Numbered from the stretch's first letter, positions 16,272-26,103 are shown. The stretch: DNA of 64,000 nucleotides from Alishewanella tabrizica (GCF_014652375.1 NZ_BMYR01000013.1:1-64000); one strand, 5' to 3'. Notes: generated from the letters alone by a model not told the origin. Made by a program: numbers and translations.

Positions 16272-18587
16272 ATGCTATTTTTATTAATAATCGTCGCCAT
16301 ACTTGTTGTGCTGTTGGGGGTAACCTCAGTTCGGCGCAGTGTCATTACCAAGCCAGTTTTTGCTATCTTTAAAAAGATTTTACCGCCACTGTCTGATACC
16401 GAGCGCGAAGCGATGGAAGCCGGTGATGTATGGTGGGATGGTGAATTATTCAAAGGCAAGCCTGATTGGCAAAAACTGCATGCTATTCCTAAAGCAGAGT
16501 TATCGGCTGCAGAGCAGGCGTTCATGGATAATCAAGTCGAAACGCTGTTAACCATGTTAGATGATTATAAAATTGTACAAGAGCAGCGCGATTTACCTTT
16601 AGACGTCTGGAATTACATCAAACGCGAAGGGTTCTTTGCGATGATTATTCCGAAAAGCTACGGCGGTTTGGAATTCTCTGCTATTGCCAATTCAACCATT
16701 GTATCGCGCATTGCTACCCGCAGCTTAACGGCAGCGGTGACCATTATGGTGCCTAACTCATTAGGTCCAGGCGAACTGTTAATGCATTATGGTACCGATG
16801 AGCAAAAAAATCGTTGGTTGCCAACACTGGCTAATGGTACGGATGTGCCGTGTTTTGCTTTAACGGGCCCAGAAGCCGGCTCTGACGCTGGCGGTATTCC
16901 AGACAGCGGTGTGGTCTGTAAAGGTCAGTTTGAAGGCAAAGAAGTATTAGGCATTCGCTTAAACTGGGATAAACGCTATATCACCTTAGCGCCTGTTGCC
17001 ACTGTGCTTGGTTTAGCATTTAAGATGTATGATCCGGATAAGCTGTTAGGTGATAAAGAAGAGTTAGGCATCACCTGTGCATTAATCCCAACAAGTCATC
17101 CTGGTGTGCAAATTGGCGATCGCCATTTCCCGATGAATATGGCGTTTATGAACGGCACGACCGCCGGTAAAGACGTGTTTATCCCAATAGAATGGATCAT
17201 CGGTGGTCCATCTTACGCCGGTCGTGGCTGGCGCATGCTGGTAGAGTGTTTATCTGCAGGTCGGGGTATTTCCTTACCCGCATTGGCAACGGCCACTGGC
17301 CATTTAGCCACGCGGATGACCGGTGCTTATGGTTATGTGCGTCAGCAGTTCGGTATGTCAATTGGCAAGTTTGAAGGCGTACAAGAAGGTTTAGCGCGTA
17401 TTGGTGGCTTAACCTATACCTTAGAAGCTATGCGGGTGATGACCGCAGGTGCGATTGATTTAAAATTAAGCCCGTCTGTTGTTACGGCTATTGCCAAATA
17501 CCATATGACGGAAATGTCGCGCGTGTTATTAAACGATGCTTTTGATATTCATGCCGGTAAAGCCATTCAATGCGGCCCGATGAACTACTTAGCGCATGGC
17601 TATATGGGTGTGCCTATTTCCATTACGGTAGAAGGCGCCAACATTTTAACGCGCAATCTGATGATTTTTGGTCAAGGTGCGACCCGTTGTCACCCATACG
17701 TATTGGCCGAGTTAGAAGCTGCAGCGAATCCAAATGCGGAAGAAGGCTTAGCGCAGTTTGATAAGCTGTTAATGGCACATGTTGGCTTTGCCATTGGCAA
17801 TACCTTCTCTGCATTATGGCAAGGCTTAACCGCCGGTGCCTTTAATGGTGCGCCGGTATCGGGTGATACTGCGCGTTACTACAAGCAGTTAAGCCGGATG
17901 AGCCGTGCTTTGGCCTTAAGTGCCGATATTTCGATGCTGATGCTAGGCGGCGATTTAAAACGTAAAGAAATGCTGTCTGCGCGTTTAGGTGATGTGTTAA
18001 GCCAGCTGTATATTGCTTCAGCGATACTTAAATTCTATGAAGATAATGGCCGTCAGCAAGCGGATCTGCCGTTTGTGCATTACAGTGTGCAGCGTGCCTT
18101 GTATGAAATTGGTAAAGCGTTTGATGGCTTCTTTGCGAACTTCCCGAATCGTATTGTGGCTCGTACTATTCGTACCTTGGTGTTCCCATTCGGTATTGGC
18201 TATAAAATGCCAACTGATGACGTGGCACAACAAATCTGTGAGGCCTTGTCTAAGCCATCTGTAGTGCGCGATCGCTTAACGCATTTATGCTACGTTGGTG
18301 CTGATGAGAATGACGCCACTGGCTTAATGGAATCAGCCTTTGTTGCGATGCATAATGCGCAGCCGTTACTGAAAAAGCTGGCGCAAGCGCAAAAAGCCGG
18401 ACAGTTGCCACGCAAACAACCTTTGGTTGATACGATTAAGCATGCTTTAGCAGCAGGTATTATCACGTTTGAAGAAGCGGCAACGTTAGAGCATATGAAT
18501 AAACTGCGCTTTAAGGCCATCAGTGTTGATAGCTTTAAACCGGGTGTGTTAGAAAGCTTAAGTGTAGCGACACGAAAGGCGGCGTAA
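16272..18587 (+). CDS. fadE: Long-chain acyl-CoA dehydrogenase (FadE)
   Basis: FAD-dependent first step of fatty-acid beta-oxidation, forming trans-2-enoyl-CoA. At 771 residues it is the long gammaproteobacterial FadE type rather than the 380-residue soluble type. An N-terminal membrane segment (LFLLIIVAILVVLLGV) is present. The acyl-CoA dehydrogenase core (about 110-480) includes CFALTGPEAGSDAGGIPD, and a C-terminal extension (about 500-770) follows. GGAAG precedes the ATG. It probably shares the psrA transcript, since I see no separate PsrA site in the 88-bp gap. A clear terminator follows. Confidence 0.93.
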   Translation: MLFLLIIVAILVVLLGVTSVRRSVITKPVFAIFKKILPPLSDTEREAMEAGDVWWDGELFKGKPDWQKLHAIPKAELSAAEQAFMDNQVETLLTMLDDYKIVQEQRDLPLDVWNYIKREGFFAMIIPKSYGGLEFSAIANSTIVSRIATRSLTAAVTIMVPNSLGPGELLMHYGTDEQKNRWLPTLANGTDVPCFALTGPEAGSDAGGIPDSGVVCKGQFEGKEVLGIRLNWDKRYITLAPVATVLGLAFKMYDPDKLLGDKEELGITCALIPTSHPGVQIGDRHFPMNMAFMNGTTAGKDVFIPIEWIIGGPSYAGRGWRMLVECLSAGRGISLPALATATGHLATRMTGAYGYVRQQFGMSIGKFEGVQEGLARIGGLTYTLEAMRVMTAGAIDLKLSPSVVTAIAKYHMTEMSRVLLNDAFDIHAGKAIQCGPMNYLAHGYMGVPISITVEGANILTRNLMIFGQGATRCHPYVLAELEAAANPNAEEGLAQFDKLLMAHVGFAIGNTFSALWQGLTAGAFNGAPVSGDTARYYKQLSRMSRALALSADISMLMLGGDLKRKEMLSARLGDVLSQLYIASAILKFYEDNGRQQADLPFVHYSVQRALYEIGKAFDGFFANFPNRIVARTIRTLVFPFGIGYKMPTDDVAQQICEALSKPSVVRDRLTHLCYVGADENDATGLMESAFVAMHNAQPLLKKLAQAQKAGQLPRKQPLVDTIKHALAAGIITFEEAATLEHMNKLRFKAISVDSFKPGVLESLSVATRKAA

Positions 18588-18604
18588 ACCGCGATGTTAA
18601 ATGC

Positions 18605-18634
18605 AAAAACCGGCGTTAATACGCCGGTTTTTTT
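18605..18634 (+). terminator. Intrinsic terminator after fadE
   Basis: Stem AACCGGCGT/ACGCCGGTT with loop TAAT, preceded by A-rich sequence and followed by a T-run. It lies about 20 bp after the stop. Confidence 0.9.
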
Positions 18635-18722
18635 ATATATATCAGCCTGATATTGATTTACTATACTGCTTTATTTGCAATATCTTTTATGCCAATGTTT
18701 CTTGGCCACTAATGAGGTTTTC

Positions 18723-19223
18723 ATGTCATCACTAAGTTCTATCCGTATCGCGACTGCCGCAGACAGTGCATTAATTTTAGCGTTTATCCAAGGTCTTGCT
18801 GAATATGAAAAACTGGCTGATCAGGTTGTTGCCACAGAACAAACCTTGTTAGATAGCTTGTTTGGTGAAAAACCTGCAGCCGAGGTCGTTATTGCCGAGT
18901 ATGCTGGAGAGCCAGCCGGTTTTGCCCTGTTCTTCCACAATTATTCTACCTTCTTAGCGCAGCCAGGTTTGTATCTAGAAGACTTGTTTGTATTACCGGC
19001 CTTTCGAGGGAAAGGATTAGGCAAGTTATTACTGAGTTATTTAGCGAAATTGGCGGTAGAGCGCAATTGTGGGCGTTTTGAATGGTCGGTATTAGATTGG
19101 AATCAACCTGCCATTGATTTTTATCAGGCGCAAGGGGCCAATGTGATGAATGATTGGCGAATAACTCGGGTTACGGGTGAAAAACTTCAAGCATTGGCAG
19201 CAAAATATTCAGAGTTAACATGA
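18723..19223 (+). CDS. GNAT family N-acetyltransferase
   Basis: A 166-residue GCN5-type acetyltransferase. The acetyl-CoA pyrophosphate loop is RGKGLGKLLL (about residues 98-107) after LEDLFVLPAF, and the C-terminal part has WNQPAIDFYQAQGA. The pattern resembles the SSAT/diamine acetyltransferase-like branch, but the substrate is unknown. I chose the ATG preceded by GAGG giving MSSLSSIRIA; the frame is open 16 codons upstream without a good ribosome site. It is a single-gene unit after the fadE terminator. Confidence 0.85.
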   Translation: MSSLSSIRIATAADSALILAFIQGLAEYEKLADQVVATEQTLLDSLFGEKPAAEVVIAEYAGEPAGFALFFHNYSTFLAQPGLYLEDLFVLPAFRGKGLGKLLLSYLAKLAVERNCGRFEWSVLDWNQPAIDFYQAQGANVMNDWRITRVTGEKLQALAAKYSELT

Positions 19224-19285
19224 TACAAAAAACACTGATTGGATGATAAAAATAAGCGCGCTTGTATAGGGCAGTACTAAGCATT

Positions 19286-19534
19286 ATGACCGCTGAACGA
19301 AAACATAAAGAAGTAAAAAATACACATTCGACACTGCAGTGTGTAGCGGCAAGTGGGGCATCTAGCCTAGAAACAAAAACGGCAAAATCTGGCACTCATG
19401 TACAGAAAATCGTTAGTCAAACGGTGATAAGAAAACGACGTAGTGATGATTTTTGGATTAATATTGGTGTAGTATTTTTTATTAGCGTTTGCTTGATTAT
19501 ATTGAGTTGGGATGTTTTATTAATGGGTATGTAA
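19286..19534 (+). CDS. Small hypothetical protein with C-terminal membrane helix
   Basis: Unrecognised 82-residue ORF. The first 50 residues are polar and basic, with RKRRS just before a single hydrophobic helix (INIGVVFFISVCLIILSW) near the C-terminus. This gives an N-in, tail-anchored topology by the positive-inside rule. The ATG chosen starts MTAERKHKEV; a TTG eight codons upstream is the alternative. The ribosome site is weak. It lies between the GNAT gene and the large sensor kinase on the same strand, about 145 bp before the latter. Confidence 0.5.
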   Translation: MTAERKHKEVKNTHSTLQCVAASGASSLETKTAKSGTHVQKIVSQTVIRKRRSDDFWINIGVVFFISVCLIILSWDVLLMGM

Positions 19535-19678
19535 TACGATTTACTGAGTAAGCTAAAACGTGTTTCTATAGCAGCCACATTTAGGCAAATAGATTATGCA
19601 TTGCTTTTCGTTGATCAGTTAAGTTAGCCTACTGATTTGGAATAGCACCTTTTTAGCTTTCAGTTTTAAGGGAGTCTC

Positions 19679-22600
19679 GTGCTTAAAAATTTTTTCACGT
19701 TATTACTGTTTTTAAGTACGGTTTCCCTACCTGTGCTCTCAAAATCATTAGTACATCGTTTGGGTGTTGAGGATGGCATTAGTAATAACACGCTTTACGA
19801 TATTGTGCAGGATGATTCTGGATTTATTTGGCTAGCCACTACCGAATCAGGTTTACGTCGTTACGATGGTTATCGTTTTATCACTTTCCCAATTTTACAA
19901 CCCAGTGAGATGCTCAGTGCCGTTCAACCTGATGTAGGGAAACTTCTTATTGATAGCAAAAATCGTCTTTGGGTTGGCACCTGGGGTATGGGCGTTAGTC
20001 GGCTTAGCCATGATAGGAGAGAACTTTCACGTTTTCTTGTAGATGGTTATCAAGTGCAAAGTTTGCACGAAACGAAGGATGGACATATCTGGCTGGGTAC
20101 CACTGATGGTCTTTACCGATTGAGTAATGACGATTCCATTGAGCGAATTGGCGGTCCTGAAGCTAATCAATCTTTTGTACACCAGCGTATTTGGAGCATG
20201 GCTGAAGGGGATAATGGTAAGCTTTGGATCGGCACCAGCTACGGCTTTTATTCTTGGCATGAGACAGAGGGATTGTCGGGGCCGTTTTTGGTCAGTCAAA
20301 ATAGTGCAACAAATAGAAGATCAAATGAGATAAGAGCGCTTTCATATTTTAATAAAACACTTTGGTTAGGGGGTCGAGTTGGCTTACGCGCTTATGAACC
20401 TGAGACGCAGCAATGGTATTCTTTTGATGATATTGCTGAATTAGCAGAAAAACCTGATTTTTTAATCAATACAATAAAGCCTGATAATAATAATAATTTG
20501 TTGTTAGGAACATACGAAGGGCTTTATCGCTTTTCGCCCGATTGCCGCTGCTTTATTCCATTTCGATCACAAAACGCCTTATTGCCGTCATTGAATGTCA
20601 GAGCTATCTTGCAAGATCGCAGTGGTTTGCTCTGGTTGGGGACACGTTCTCACGGTCTATTTTATACGCGTTACAACCGTAACGCATTTTCCGACTTGAC
20701 GCATGCGGTGACAGATAATTTACGAAAAGCGTTCACATTTTCTGTTAGGGGTCTTGCGTTAGCAAATGATCAAACATTGTGGTTAGCTGTTGGGCAACAA
20801 ATTTACCAACTAGATTTATTAAGCGATGAGGCACAGCGTTTTACCTTAGAGGCCAGTATAAATAAAATTGTTTCAGATAAAAATGAAACCCTCTTTATTG
20901 CTACTGACGCGGGCGTCTACAAGAAGCCCCTAGCTGATGATAAATACGAGCTTTTTGATGAGCCTTTTTTAAAGGCTAATCTAAAACAGCCTTTGGTGCG
21001 GGATATTATTATTCAATCTGATGAGCGTTATTGGTTTGGGTTATGGGGCGAGGGTGTTCTTTACTACGATCAACAGCAGCAACGCTATCAGCATTTTTTA
21101 GCTGAGTTAGCCAGTAATCATGCAGGCGATGCTATTGAAGCGATGACGTTAATGGCAGATGGCTCAGTCTGGGTTGGCACACGTTATAGTGGCTTATATC
21201 ATCTTGACATTACAGCGGGTGTTAAGGCGCATGTGCAGCAAAGTCATGAAAGTGGCTTACCATCAGATAAGATCCAATGTTTAAATAATGACGGTGGCAC
21301 ATTACTCATAATTTGTACAAATAAAGGTTTAGTAATATGGGATCTGGTAGCCAATACAAAACGGCTTTTGGGGGAGCACGATGGTTTAGCCAGCGACAAC
21401 GTTATTGGTGTCGTTATGGAAAATCAGCGTATTTGGGTGCTTACGGGGCATGGTGTGAGTTTAATCAGTCCTGATATTCCGCATATTGTCAGTTTCAATC
21501 GCCATGATGGTTTAAGCACGCCAGAACTTAACAGGAACGCTGCTGTCGTTGATAGCCAAGGTATGATTTACCTTGGTACCTTAGAAGGGATCATTAAATT
21601 AGATCCATCATTATTGTGGACCAATACAACACCACCAGTCCCTAAGATTACTGCCATTAGAGTTAATCAAGCCGCTGCAATACCCACTGACGAATTTTCA
21701 CATGAAAGTCTGATGCTTTCGGCAAATGAGAACACCCTAGAATTTCAGTTTTCAGCTATGGATTTTCATGATGTACAGAGAAATAGTTTTCGCTACAAAT
21801 TGGTAGGCGTTGATCAAGATTGGATATATGGTGGGACAAGACCTTATGCTATTTATTCTAACTTGCATCCGGGTGAGTATGAATTGCAATTAATGGCAAT
21901 GAATAATCATGGTTTAATTTCAACCTCTACAGCGTCTTTTCACTTTAACATTCATCCCCAATGGTGGCAGTTGCGCTTAGTACAAATTGCCTTTGGCTTA
22001 TTAGTTTTGTTGTTACTTGTAGCCTTTCACTTTTACCGTATGCGGCACATTCATCAAGTAAATCGACTTCTAAACCAATCGGTTGAAGAGAAAAATAATA
22101 ATGCACGATTACTTGAAAATATGGTGAGTGAACGTACGTTAGCGCTTAAAGAAAAAACTGCCATGTTATCTTTTAAAACCGCTGAATTAGAGCAAAGTCT
22201 GATTGCCTTAGCAGAAAAAAACCAAGAGTTAACACGCTTGGATAAACTAAAAGATCAATTTGTGTCTACGGTTAGTCACGAATTGAGAACGCCACTCACG
22301 GCCATAAGGGGGGCAATTGCGTTATTGTCTAATAATGCGGTTAAACCTGGCACGGCTGCATTTCAGAAAATGATTGATGTCGCCTTACTTAATGGCGAGC
22401 GTTTATCACAACTCATCAATGACTTGCTCGATTTACAAAAGTTCGAATCAGGTCATTTTACTTTACAGATCAGTAGAGTAGATCTTAATCAATTAACAGA
22501 ACAAGCGCTAAATGGCATGCAACCCTATGCAGAGCGTTTCCGCGTCGCTTTGCGGTGGCACAATGACAACAAAGAGCAATGGGTTGACGCAGATCCGCTG

Positions 22601-22927
22601 CGGCTTCGGCAGGTTATGGATAATTTTTTGTCAAACGCCATTAAGTTTTCTTCTGCAGATCAAGTGGTTGAAGTATCTATCACGGTAAAAAATAACACTG
22701 TCCGCTGGTCGGTGATCGATCATGGTCGTGGTATTTCTGAGGCGTTTGCCAAGCGTATTTTTACGAGTTTTACACAAGCTGATGCATCGGATTCGCGCAA
22801 TCGCGAAGGCTCTGGACTGGGGTTAGCAATAAGTAAAAAGATTATTGAAAGTCATCAAGGCCAATTGGGTTTTGATAGTACCTTAGGGCAAGGCAGTACG
22901 TTTTGGTTTAGTTTACCATCAGAGTAG
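19679..22927 (+). CDS. Sensor histidine kinase with periplasmic two-component-regulator propeller
   Basis: A 1082-residue membrane kinase starting at GTG with GGGAG before it. Signal peptide (1-21). Then many regulator-propeller repeats of the type D..G.LWIGT..GL (about 30-640), likely two seven-bladed propellers. A Y_Y_Y-type domain (about 680-755), a membrane helix (about 765-787), a coiled coil, then HisKA with SHELRTPL (phospho-acceptor His867) and HATPase_c with an N-box (DNFLSNAIKF), DHGRGIS and GSGLGLAI. It has no receiver or AraC domain, unlike many Bacteroidetes homologues. The ligand is unknown; polysaccharide breakdown products are typical for the architecture. No response regulator is adjacent. 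Confidence 0.92.
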   Translation: MLKNFFTLLLFLSTVSLPVLSKSLVHRLGVEDGISNNTLYDIVQDDSGFIWLATTESGLRRYDGYRFITFPILQPSEMLSAVQPDVGKLLIDSKNRLWVGTWGMGVSRLSHDRRELSRFLVDGYQVQSLHETKDGHIWLGTTDGLYRLSNDDSIERIGGPEANQSFVHQRIWSMAEGDNGKLWIGTSYGFYSWHETEGLSGPFLVSQNSATNRRSNEIRALSYFNKTLWLGGRVGLRAYEPETQQWYSFDDIAELAEKPDFLINTIKPDNNNNLLLGTYEGLYRFSPDCRCFIPFRSQNALLPSLNVRAILQDRSGLLWLGTRSHGLFYTRYNRNAFSDLTHAVTDNLRKAFTFSVRGLALANDQTLWLAVGQQIYQLDLLSDEAQRFTLEASINKIVSDKNETLFIATDAGVYKKPLADDKYELFDEPFLKANLKQPLVRDIIIQSDERYWFGLWGEGVLYYDQQQQRYQHFLAELASNHAGDAIEAMTLMADGSVWVGTRYSGLYHLDITAGVKAHVQQSHESGLPSDKIQCLNNDGGTLLIICTNKGLVIWDLVANTKRLLGEHDGLASDNVIGVVMENQRIWVLTGHGVSLISPDIPHIVSFNRHDGLSTPELNRNAAVVDSQGMIYLGTLEGIIKLDPSLLWTNTTPPVPKITAIRVNQAAAIPTDEFSHESLMLSANENTLEFQFSAMDFHDVQRNSFRYKLVGVDQDWIYGGTRPYAIYSNLHPGEYELQLMAMNNHGLISTSTASFHFNIHPQWWQLRLVQIAFGLLVLLLLVAFHFYRMRHIHQVNRLLNQSVEEKNNNARLLENMVSERTLALKEKTAMLSFKTAELEQSLIALAEKNQELTRLDKLKDQFVSTVSHELRTPLTAIRGAIALLSNNAVKPGTAAFQKMIDVALLNGERLSQLINDLLDLQKFESGHFTLQISRVDLNQLTEQALNGMQPYAERFRVALRWHNDNKEQWVDADPLRLRQVMDNFLSNAIKFSSADQVVEVSITVKNNTVRWSVIDHGRGISEAFAKRIFTSFTQADASDSRNREGSGLGLAISKKIIESHQGQLGFDSTLGQGSTFWFSLPSE

Positions 22928-22937
22928 CAAGCGTAAA

Positions 22938-22957
22938 AAGGAGGCCGTAGCCTCCTT
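22938..22957 (-). terminator. Terminator between the sensor kinase and the dehydrogenase
   Basis: Stem AAGGAGGC/GCCTCCTT with loop CGTA. On the minus strand it is followed by five T, so it best serves the dehydrogenase gene that ends 38 bp away. On the plus strand the T-run is poor. Confidence 0.7.
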
Positions 22958-22994
22958 AAGTAACATGTTCGCTTAATTGTAATGATGTTGACTA

Positions 22995-24041
22995 TTAAGC
23001 GGTTTTTCCTTTCGCGATGATTTCTTGTGCCATGATATCAGCAATCACACTGGTAGAAAGTTGTTGTGAATCAGCACGATTAAAAATAGTGAGTAAGGTA
23101 TCAAAGATTTGCATTACTTTGGCCGTTGATTCTTCTGCACTGTAACCTTGTGGACGCATTTCAAACGCGACATTAATAATGCCGCCAGCGTTAATCACAT
23201 AATCAGGCGCATACAATATGCCGCGCGCACGTAGCATATCGCCATGCTCAGGCCGTTTTAATTGATTGTTTGCACAGCCGGCCACAATTTTCGCTTTTAA
23301 CTGTGGGATCGTCTCGTCGTTTAACGTGGCACCTAACGCACATGGCGCATAAATATCAGCGTCAGCCGCATAAATAGCATCTAAGCCTACAGCAGTAGCC
23401 CCAAATTGTGTTACTGCGCGATTTACAGCGTCTTGATTGATATCGGTAACGATCAGTTTGGCACCTTCTTTATGCAAGTGTTCACACAGGTAGAAACCAA
23501 CACTGCCTAGACCTTGAATGGCTACCGTTTTACCTGATAAATCGGCTGAGCCAAATTTATGTTGTGCAGCGGCTTTAATGCCCTGGTAAGTACCTAATGC
23601 CGTAAAAGGACCTGGGTTGCCACTTTTGCCCTCTAGGCCAGCCACAAACGGCGTTTCCTGATTTACTTGCATAATGTCATGCGTTGTAATGTTGACATCT
23701 TCAGCGCTGTAATAGCTGCCGCTCAAGCGGTGTACCATGCGGCCAAACGCGCGGAATAGCGCTTCAGATTTAATGGTTTTGGCATTACCGATAATCACGG
23801 ATTTCCCGCCGCCCAAAGGTAAGCCAGCCATGGCGTTTTTATAGGTCATGCCACGTGATAAACGCAGTACATCAACAAGAGCGTCTTCGTCAGTAACATA
23901 ATCCCATAGTCTACAGCCGCCTACGGCAGGGCCTAAACGGGTACTGTGAACGGCAATAATGGCTTTAAGGCCTGTTTCTGCGTCGCTACAAAAAACCACT
24001 TGTTCATGTTGATCAAATTCAGGATGATTAAATACTGCCAC
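22995..24041 (-). CDS. ldh: Leucine dehydrogenase-type Glu/Leu/Phe/Val dehydrogenase
   Basis: NAD-dependent oxidative deamination of leucine and other branched-chain amino acids to 2-oxo acids. At 348 residues it matches leucine dehydrogenase length (about 350) and is shorter than glutamate dehydrogenase. The active-site Lys lies in KNAMAGLPLGGGKSVI (about 68-83), and the NAD-binding Rossmann motif is AIQGLGSVGFYL (about 180). The C-terminal VINAGGIINVAFE is family-typical. It stands alone. A palindrome 57 bp before the ATG suggests control by a branched-chain catabolism regulator. Valine or phenylalanine specificity cannot be excluded. Confidence 0.88.
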   Translation of the reverse strand: MAVFNHPEFDQHEQVVFCSDAETGLKAIIAVHSTRLGPAVGGCRLWDYVTDEDALVDVLRLSRGMTYKNAMAGLPLGGGKSVIIGNAKTIKSEALFRAFGRMVHRLSGSYYSAEDVNITTHDIMQVNQETPFVAGLEGKSGNPGPFTALGTYQGIKAAAQHKFGSADLSGKTVAIQGLGSVGFYLCEHLHKEGAKLIVTDINQDAVNRAVTQFGATAVGLDAIYAADADIYAPCALGATLNDETIPQLKAKIVAGCANNQLKRPEHGDMLRARGILYAPDYVINAGGIINVAFEMRPQGYSAEESTAKVMQIFDTLLTIFNRADSQQLSTSVIADIMAQEIIAKGKTA

Positions 24042-24097
24042 GGTGAACTCCCTCGGAGGCTAACGATGATAATGTTGGGTTGAGATTTACGCACTTC

Positions 24098-24113
24098 TTT
24101 ACGTTTACGTAAA
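24098..24113. promoter_or_regulatory. 7-2-7 palindrome upstream of leucine dehydrogenase (LiuR-like site?)
   Basis: TTTACGT-TT-ACGTAAA has perfect 7-bp arms. It lies 57 bp before the start codon, where a promoter is expected. The form resembles sites I recall for the MerR-family regulator LiuR of branched-chain amino acid catabolism; that identification is from memory. Confidence 0.5.
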
Positions 24114-24287
24114 CTGTAGTTCTTGTTTTTATGGCGCGGAATGTATCACTTGATACAGCTTTATGCCAGTATTCGTGTTAAAAAATGGCTGGTCTGGCCA
24201 GCATAGACAAAATCCCTGCGCGCAAAGCTTGATTGTCAGCGATGACTCACCTAAAGTAGCGCCAACTACAACACAGGAAGTCGTCTT

Positions 24288-24713
24288 ATGAGTGAGCAGT
24301 TAACTCAGAATAATACTGAAATTACTGATGAACAGCGGGCCAACTGGGTGCGGTCTCAGTTTCAAAAAGCCAATGAATATTTGGCAACCAAAGGCATTAT
24401 CCCTGATAATGTGGCCGTGAGTGAAAGCCGTTACCTGCCACCTTTTGTCGCGGTATGGAAGCTAAATACCCGTGATAAAAAGTCTTTTTGGGTGATTAGT
24501 GGTGATCTGCCAACAGATCATATGCCTATTTCGGCAGCATTAAATGCCCGAGAGGCGATCCGTGCTTTTGCGCTGCATTGGCAGCTAAAAGCTGAACAAA
24601 TTGCCCAAGCGGGTTTTACTGATCAAACACAGCAAGATTTTGCGAATTTATTAGTCTCGCGTGCGCATGGTTTGTATGATTTATTTGATGATGAGCAACT
24701 TTGGCAGAGCTAA
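24288..24713 (+). CDS. DUF4826-type hypothetical protein
   Basis: A 141-residue soluble protein without signal peptide, acidic, with WVRSQFQKANEYLATKGI near residue 21 and a central VWKLNTRDKKSFWVISGDLPTDH segment. It resembles the DUF4826 family of Shewanella-like bacteria; no function is known to me. GGAAG lies about ten bases before the ATG. It is a single gene, divergent from the dehydrogenase and followed by a palindromic terminator shared with roxA. Confidence 0.68.
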   Translation: MSEQLTQNNTEITDEQRANWVRSQFQKANEYLATKGIIPDNVAVSESRYLPPFVAVWKLNTRDKKSFWVISGDLPTDHMPISAALNAREAIRAFALHWQLKAEQIAQAGFTDQTQQDFANLLVSRAHGLYDLFDDEQLWQS

Positions 24714-24746
24714 TATTTTGGCGCCTTAATTGTAATTTAATCTTTA

Positions 24747-24780
24747 CAGTAAAAACGCCGCAGCTGCGGCGTTTTTACTG
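24747..24780. terminator. 34-bp perfect palindrome, bidirectional terminator
   Basis: Arms CAGTAAAAACGCCGCAG and its exact complement meet without spacer (a few central bases must form the loop). The A5 and T5 tracts give a T-run on both strands. It lies 33 bp after the DUF4826 gene and 49 bp from the convergent roxA stop. Confidence 0.88.
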
Positions 24781-24829
24781 GGTCTAATCTTACTCATTAT
24801 CGTAACTGATTAGCGCTTGAGCAATGCCG

Positions 24830-25984
24830 TTATGCTTCAAAATACCACAAGCCCTGATTAATCAGATCGGTGATTAACAGCAAACGCTCTTCTCTGGCGA
24901 TTAAATAAAGGCATTGCTGTTCATCGATCCGCTGGCTGTCACAGAGTAAGCGCGCCGTGAGGTATTCCTCCGCCGGCAGCACAATCCGATTGCCATTAAT
25001 AAACAGCTGAATATCGCTATCGTTAGCGGCTTGATAATAACTGCAACGTAAACCGCCAAGGCGCGCTAGTACCGAACCTTCTTCAAGGTACTCGGCAATT
25101 TCTTCCGGCTGGTAATGTGGATCCGGCTCTTGCTGATCAAGTTCATGTTTTGCCTGCGTTATATATTGGCCAAACCACAGCGGTAATTGCTTACGATCAC
25201 TTACCAACTGTACCAATAATTGTTGCACTTGATCTAAATCGTGCTCACTAATTGCACCTATTTCGGATGTTAAACCACGCTGGGCATCACTAAAGCGTTT
25301 ACCAACGATGTCGTTGTCTAACAAGTAATCGGCCAAACCGGTCAATAAATCTTTTTGTGCGGGCGCGCGAAACCCCACAGAATAATTCAGGCTGTTTTCA
25401 ATGGATATGCCTTCATGTGGACAGCCTGGTGGGATATACAGAATATCGCCTGGCTCCATAACCACATCAATACAAGCGGTAAAAGGTGTTACTTGCAGTA
25501 AGCGGGGGTGAGGGCAAATAGATTTTAAACTGGGATCTGGCATACCAACGCGCCAATGACGCTTGCCTTCGCCTTGAATGATAAAGACATCATACTGATC
25601 CAGATGCGGACCAACACCGCCGCCGGGGGTAGAAAAACTGACCATTAAGTCATCAATTCGCCAGTTAGGAATAAAGCGAAACGGTTCAATTAGGGCAGCG
25701 GCAGGCGGATGCCAATGATCGACGGCTTGAACTAAGATGGTCCACTCTTTCTCACCAAAGCGGGCAAAGTCTTCAAAAGGGCCAGTTTCCAGCTGCCAGT
25801 TGCCATCGGTGCACTGGACTAAGCGTGACTCGACATCATCTTCTAAGGCTAAGCCTGCCAGCTCGTCGGCTGAAAGCGGATCCTGAAATTGCTTGAAACC
25901 TTGCTTAATCAGCAGTGGCTTTTTTTGCCAGTACTGCTGCATAAAGTCTTCAAGACGTAAATCGCCCAGATCTAATTGGTACAT
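24830..25984 (-). CDS. roxA: Ribosomal protein L16 arginine hydroxylase (JmjC/cupin)
   Basis: Fe(II)/2-oxoglutarate oxygenase that hydroxylates an arginine of L16 (YcfD in E. coli). It has 384 residues. The metal site is HLD in GGVGPHLDQYDVFIIQG plus a distal His in GCPHEGIS, within a JmjC fold (about 90-230). A winged-helix-like C-terminal domain follows. I chose the ATG giving MYQLDLGDLRLEDFMQQYW, with AGGA before it; the frame extends 27 codons upstream with an unlikely Cys-rich leader. It follows purB by 119 bp, echoing the E. coli neighbourhood. Confidence 0.9.
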   Translation of the reverse strand: MYQLDLGDLRLEDFMQQYWQKKPLLIKQGFKQFQDPLSADELAGLALEDDVESRLVQCTDGNWQLETGPFEDFARFGEKEWTILVQAVDHWHPPAAALIEPFRFIPNWRIDDLMVSFSTPGGGVGPHLDQYDVFIIQGEGKRHWRVGMPDPSLKSICPHPRLLQVTPFTACIDVVMEPGDILYIPPGCPHEGISIENSLNYSVGFRAPAQKDLLTGLADYLLDNDIVGKRFSDAQRGLTSEIGAISEHDLDQVQQLLVQLVSDRKQLPLWFGQYITQAKHELDQQEPDPHYQPEEIAEYLEEGSVLARLGGLRCSYYQAANDSDIQLFINGNRIVLPAEEYLTARLLCDSQRIDEQQCLYLIAREERLLLITDLINQGLWYFEA

Positions 25985-26103
25985 GGTAAGGTCCTTATTG
26001 CAGAGACAGTGCAAAGTATGCGCGTTGATTAACTCAGTGAGTTTGCTAAGCAAACAAGCCGACACTATGCCGGCTAGTTTTCTGCTGCTTAATACGCCAG
26101 TAT

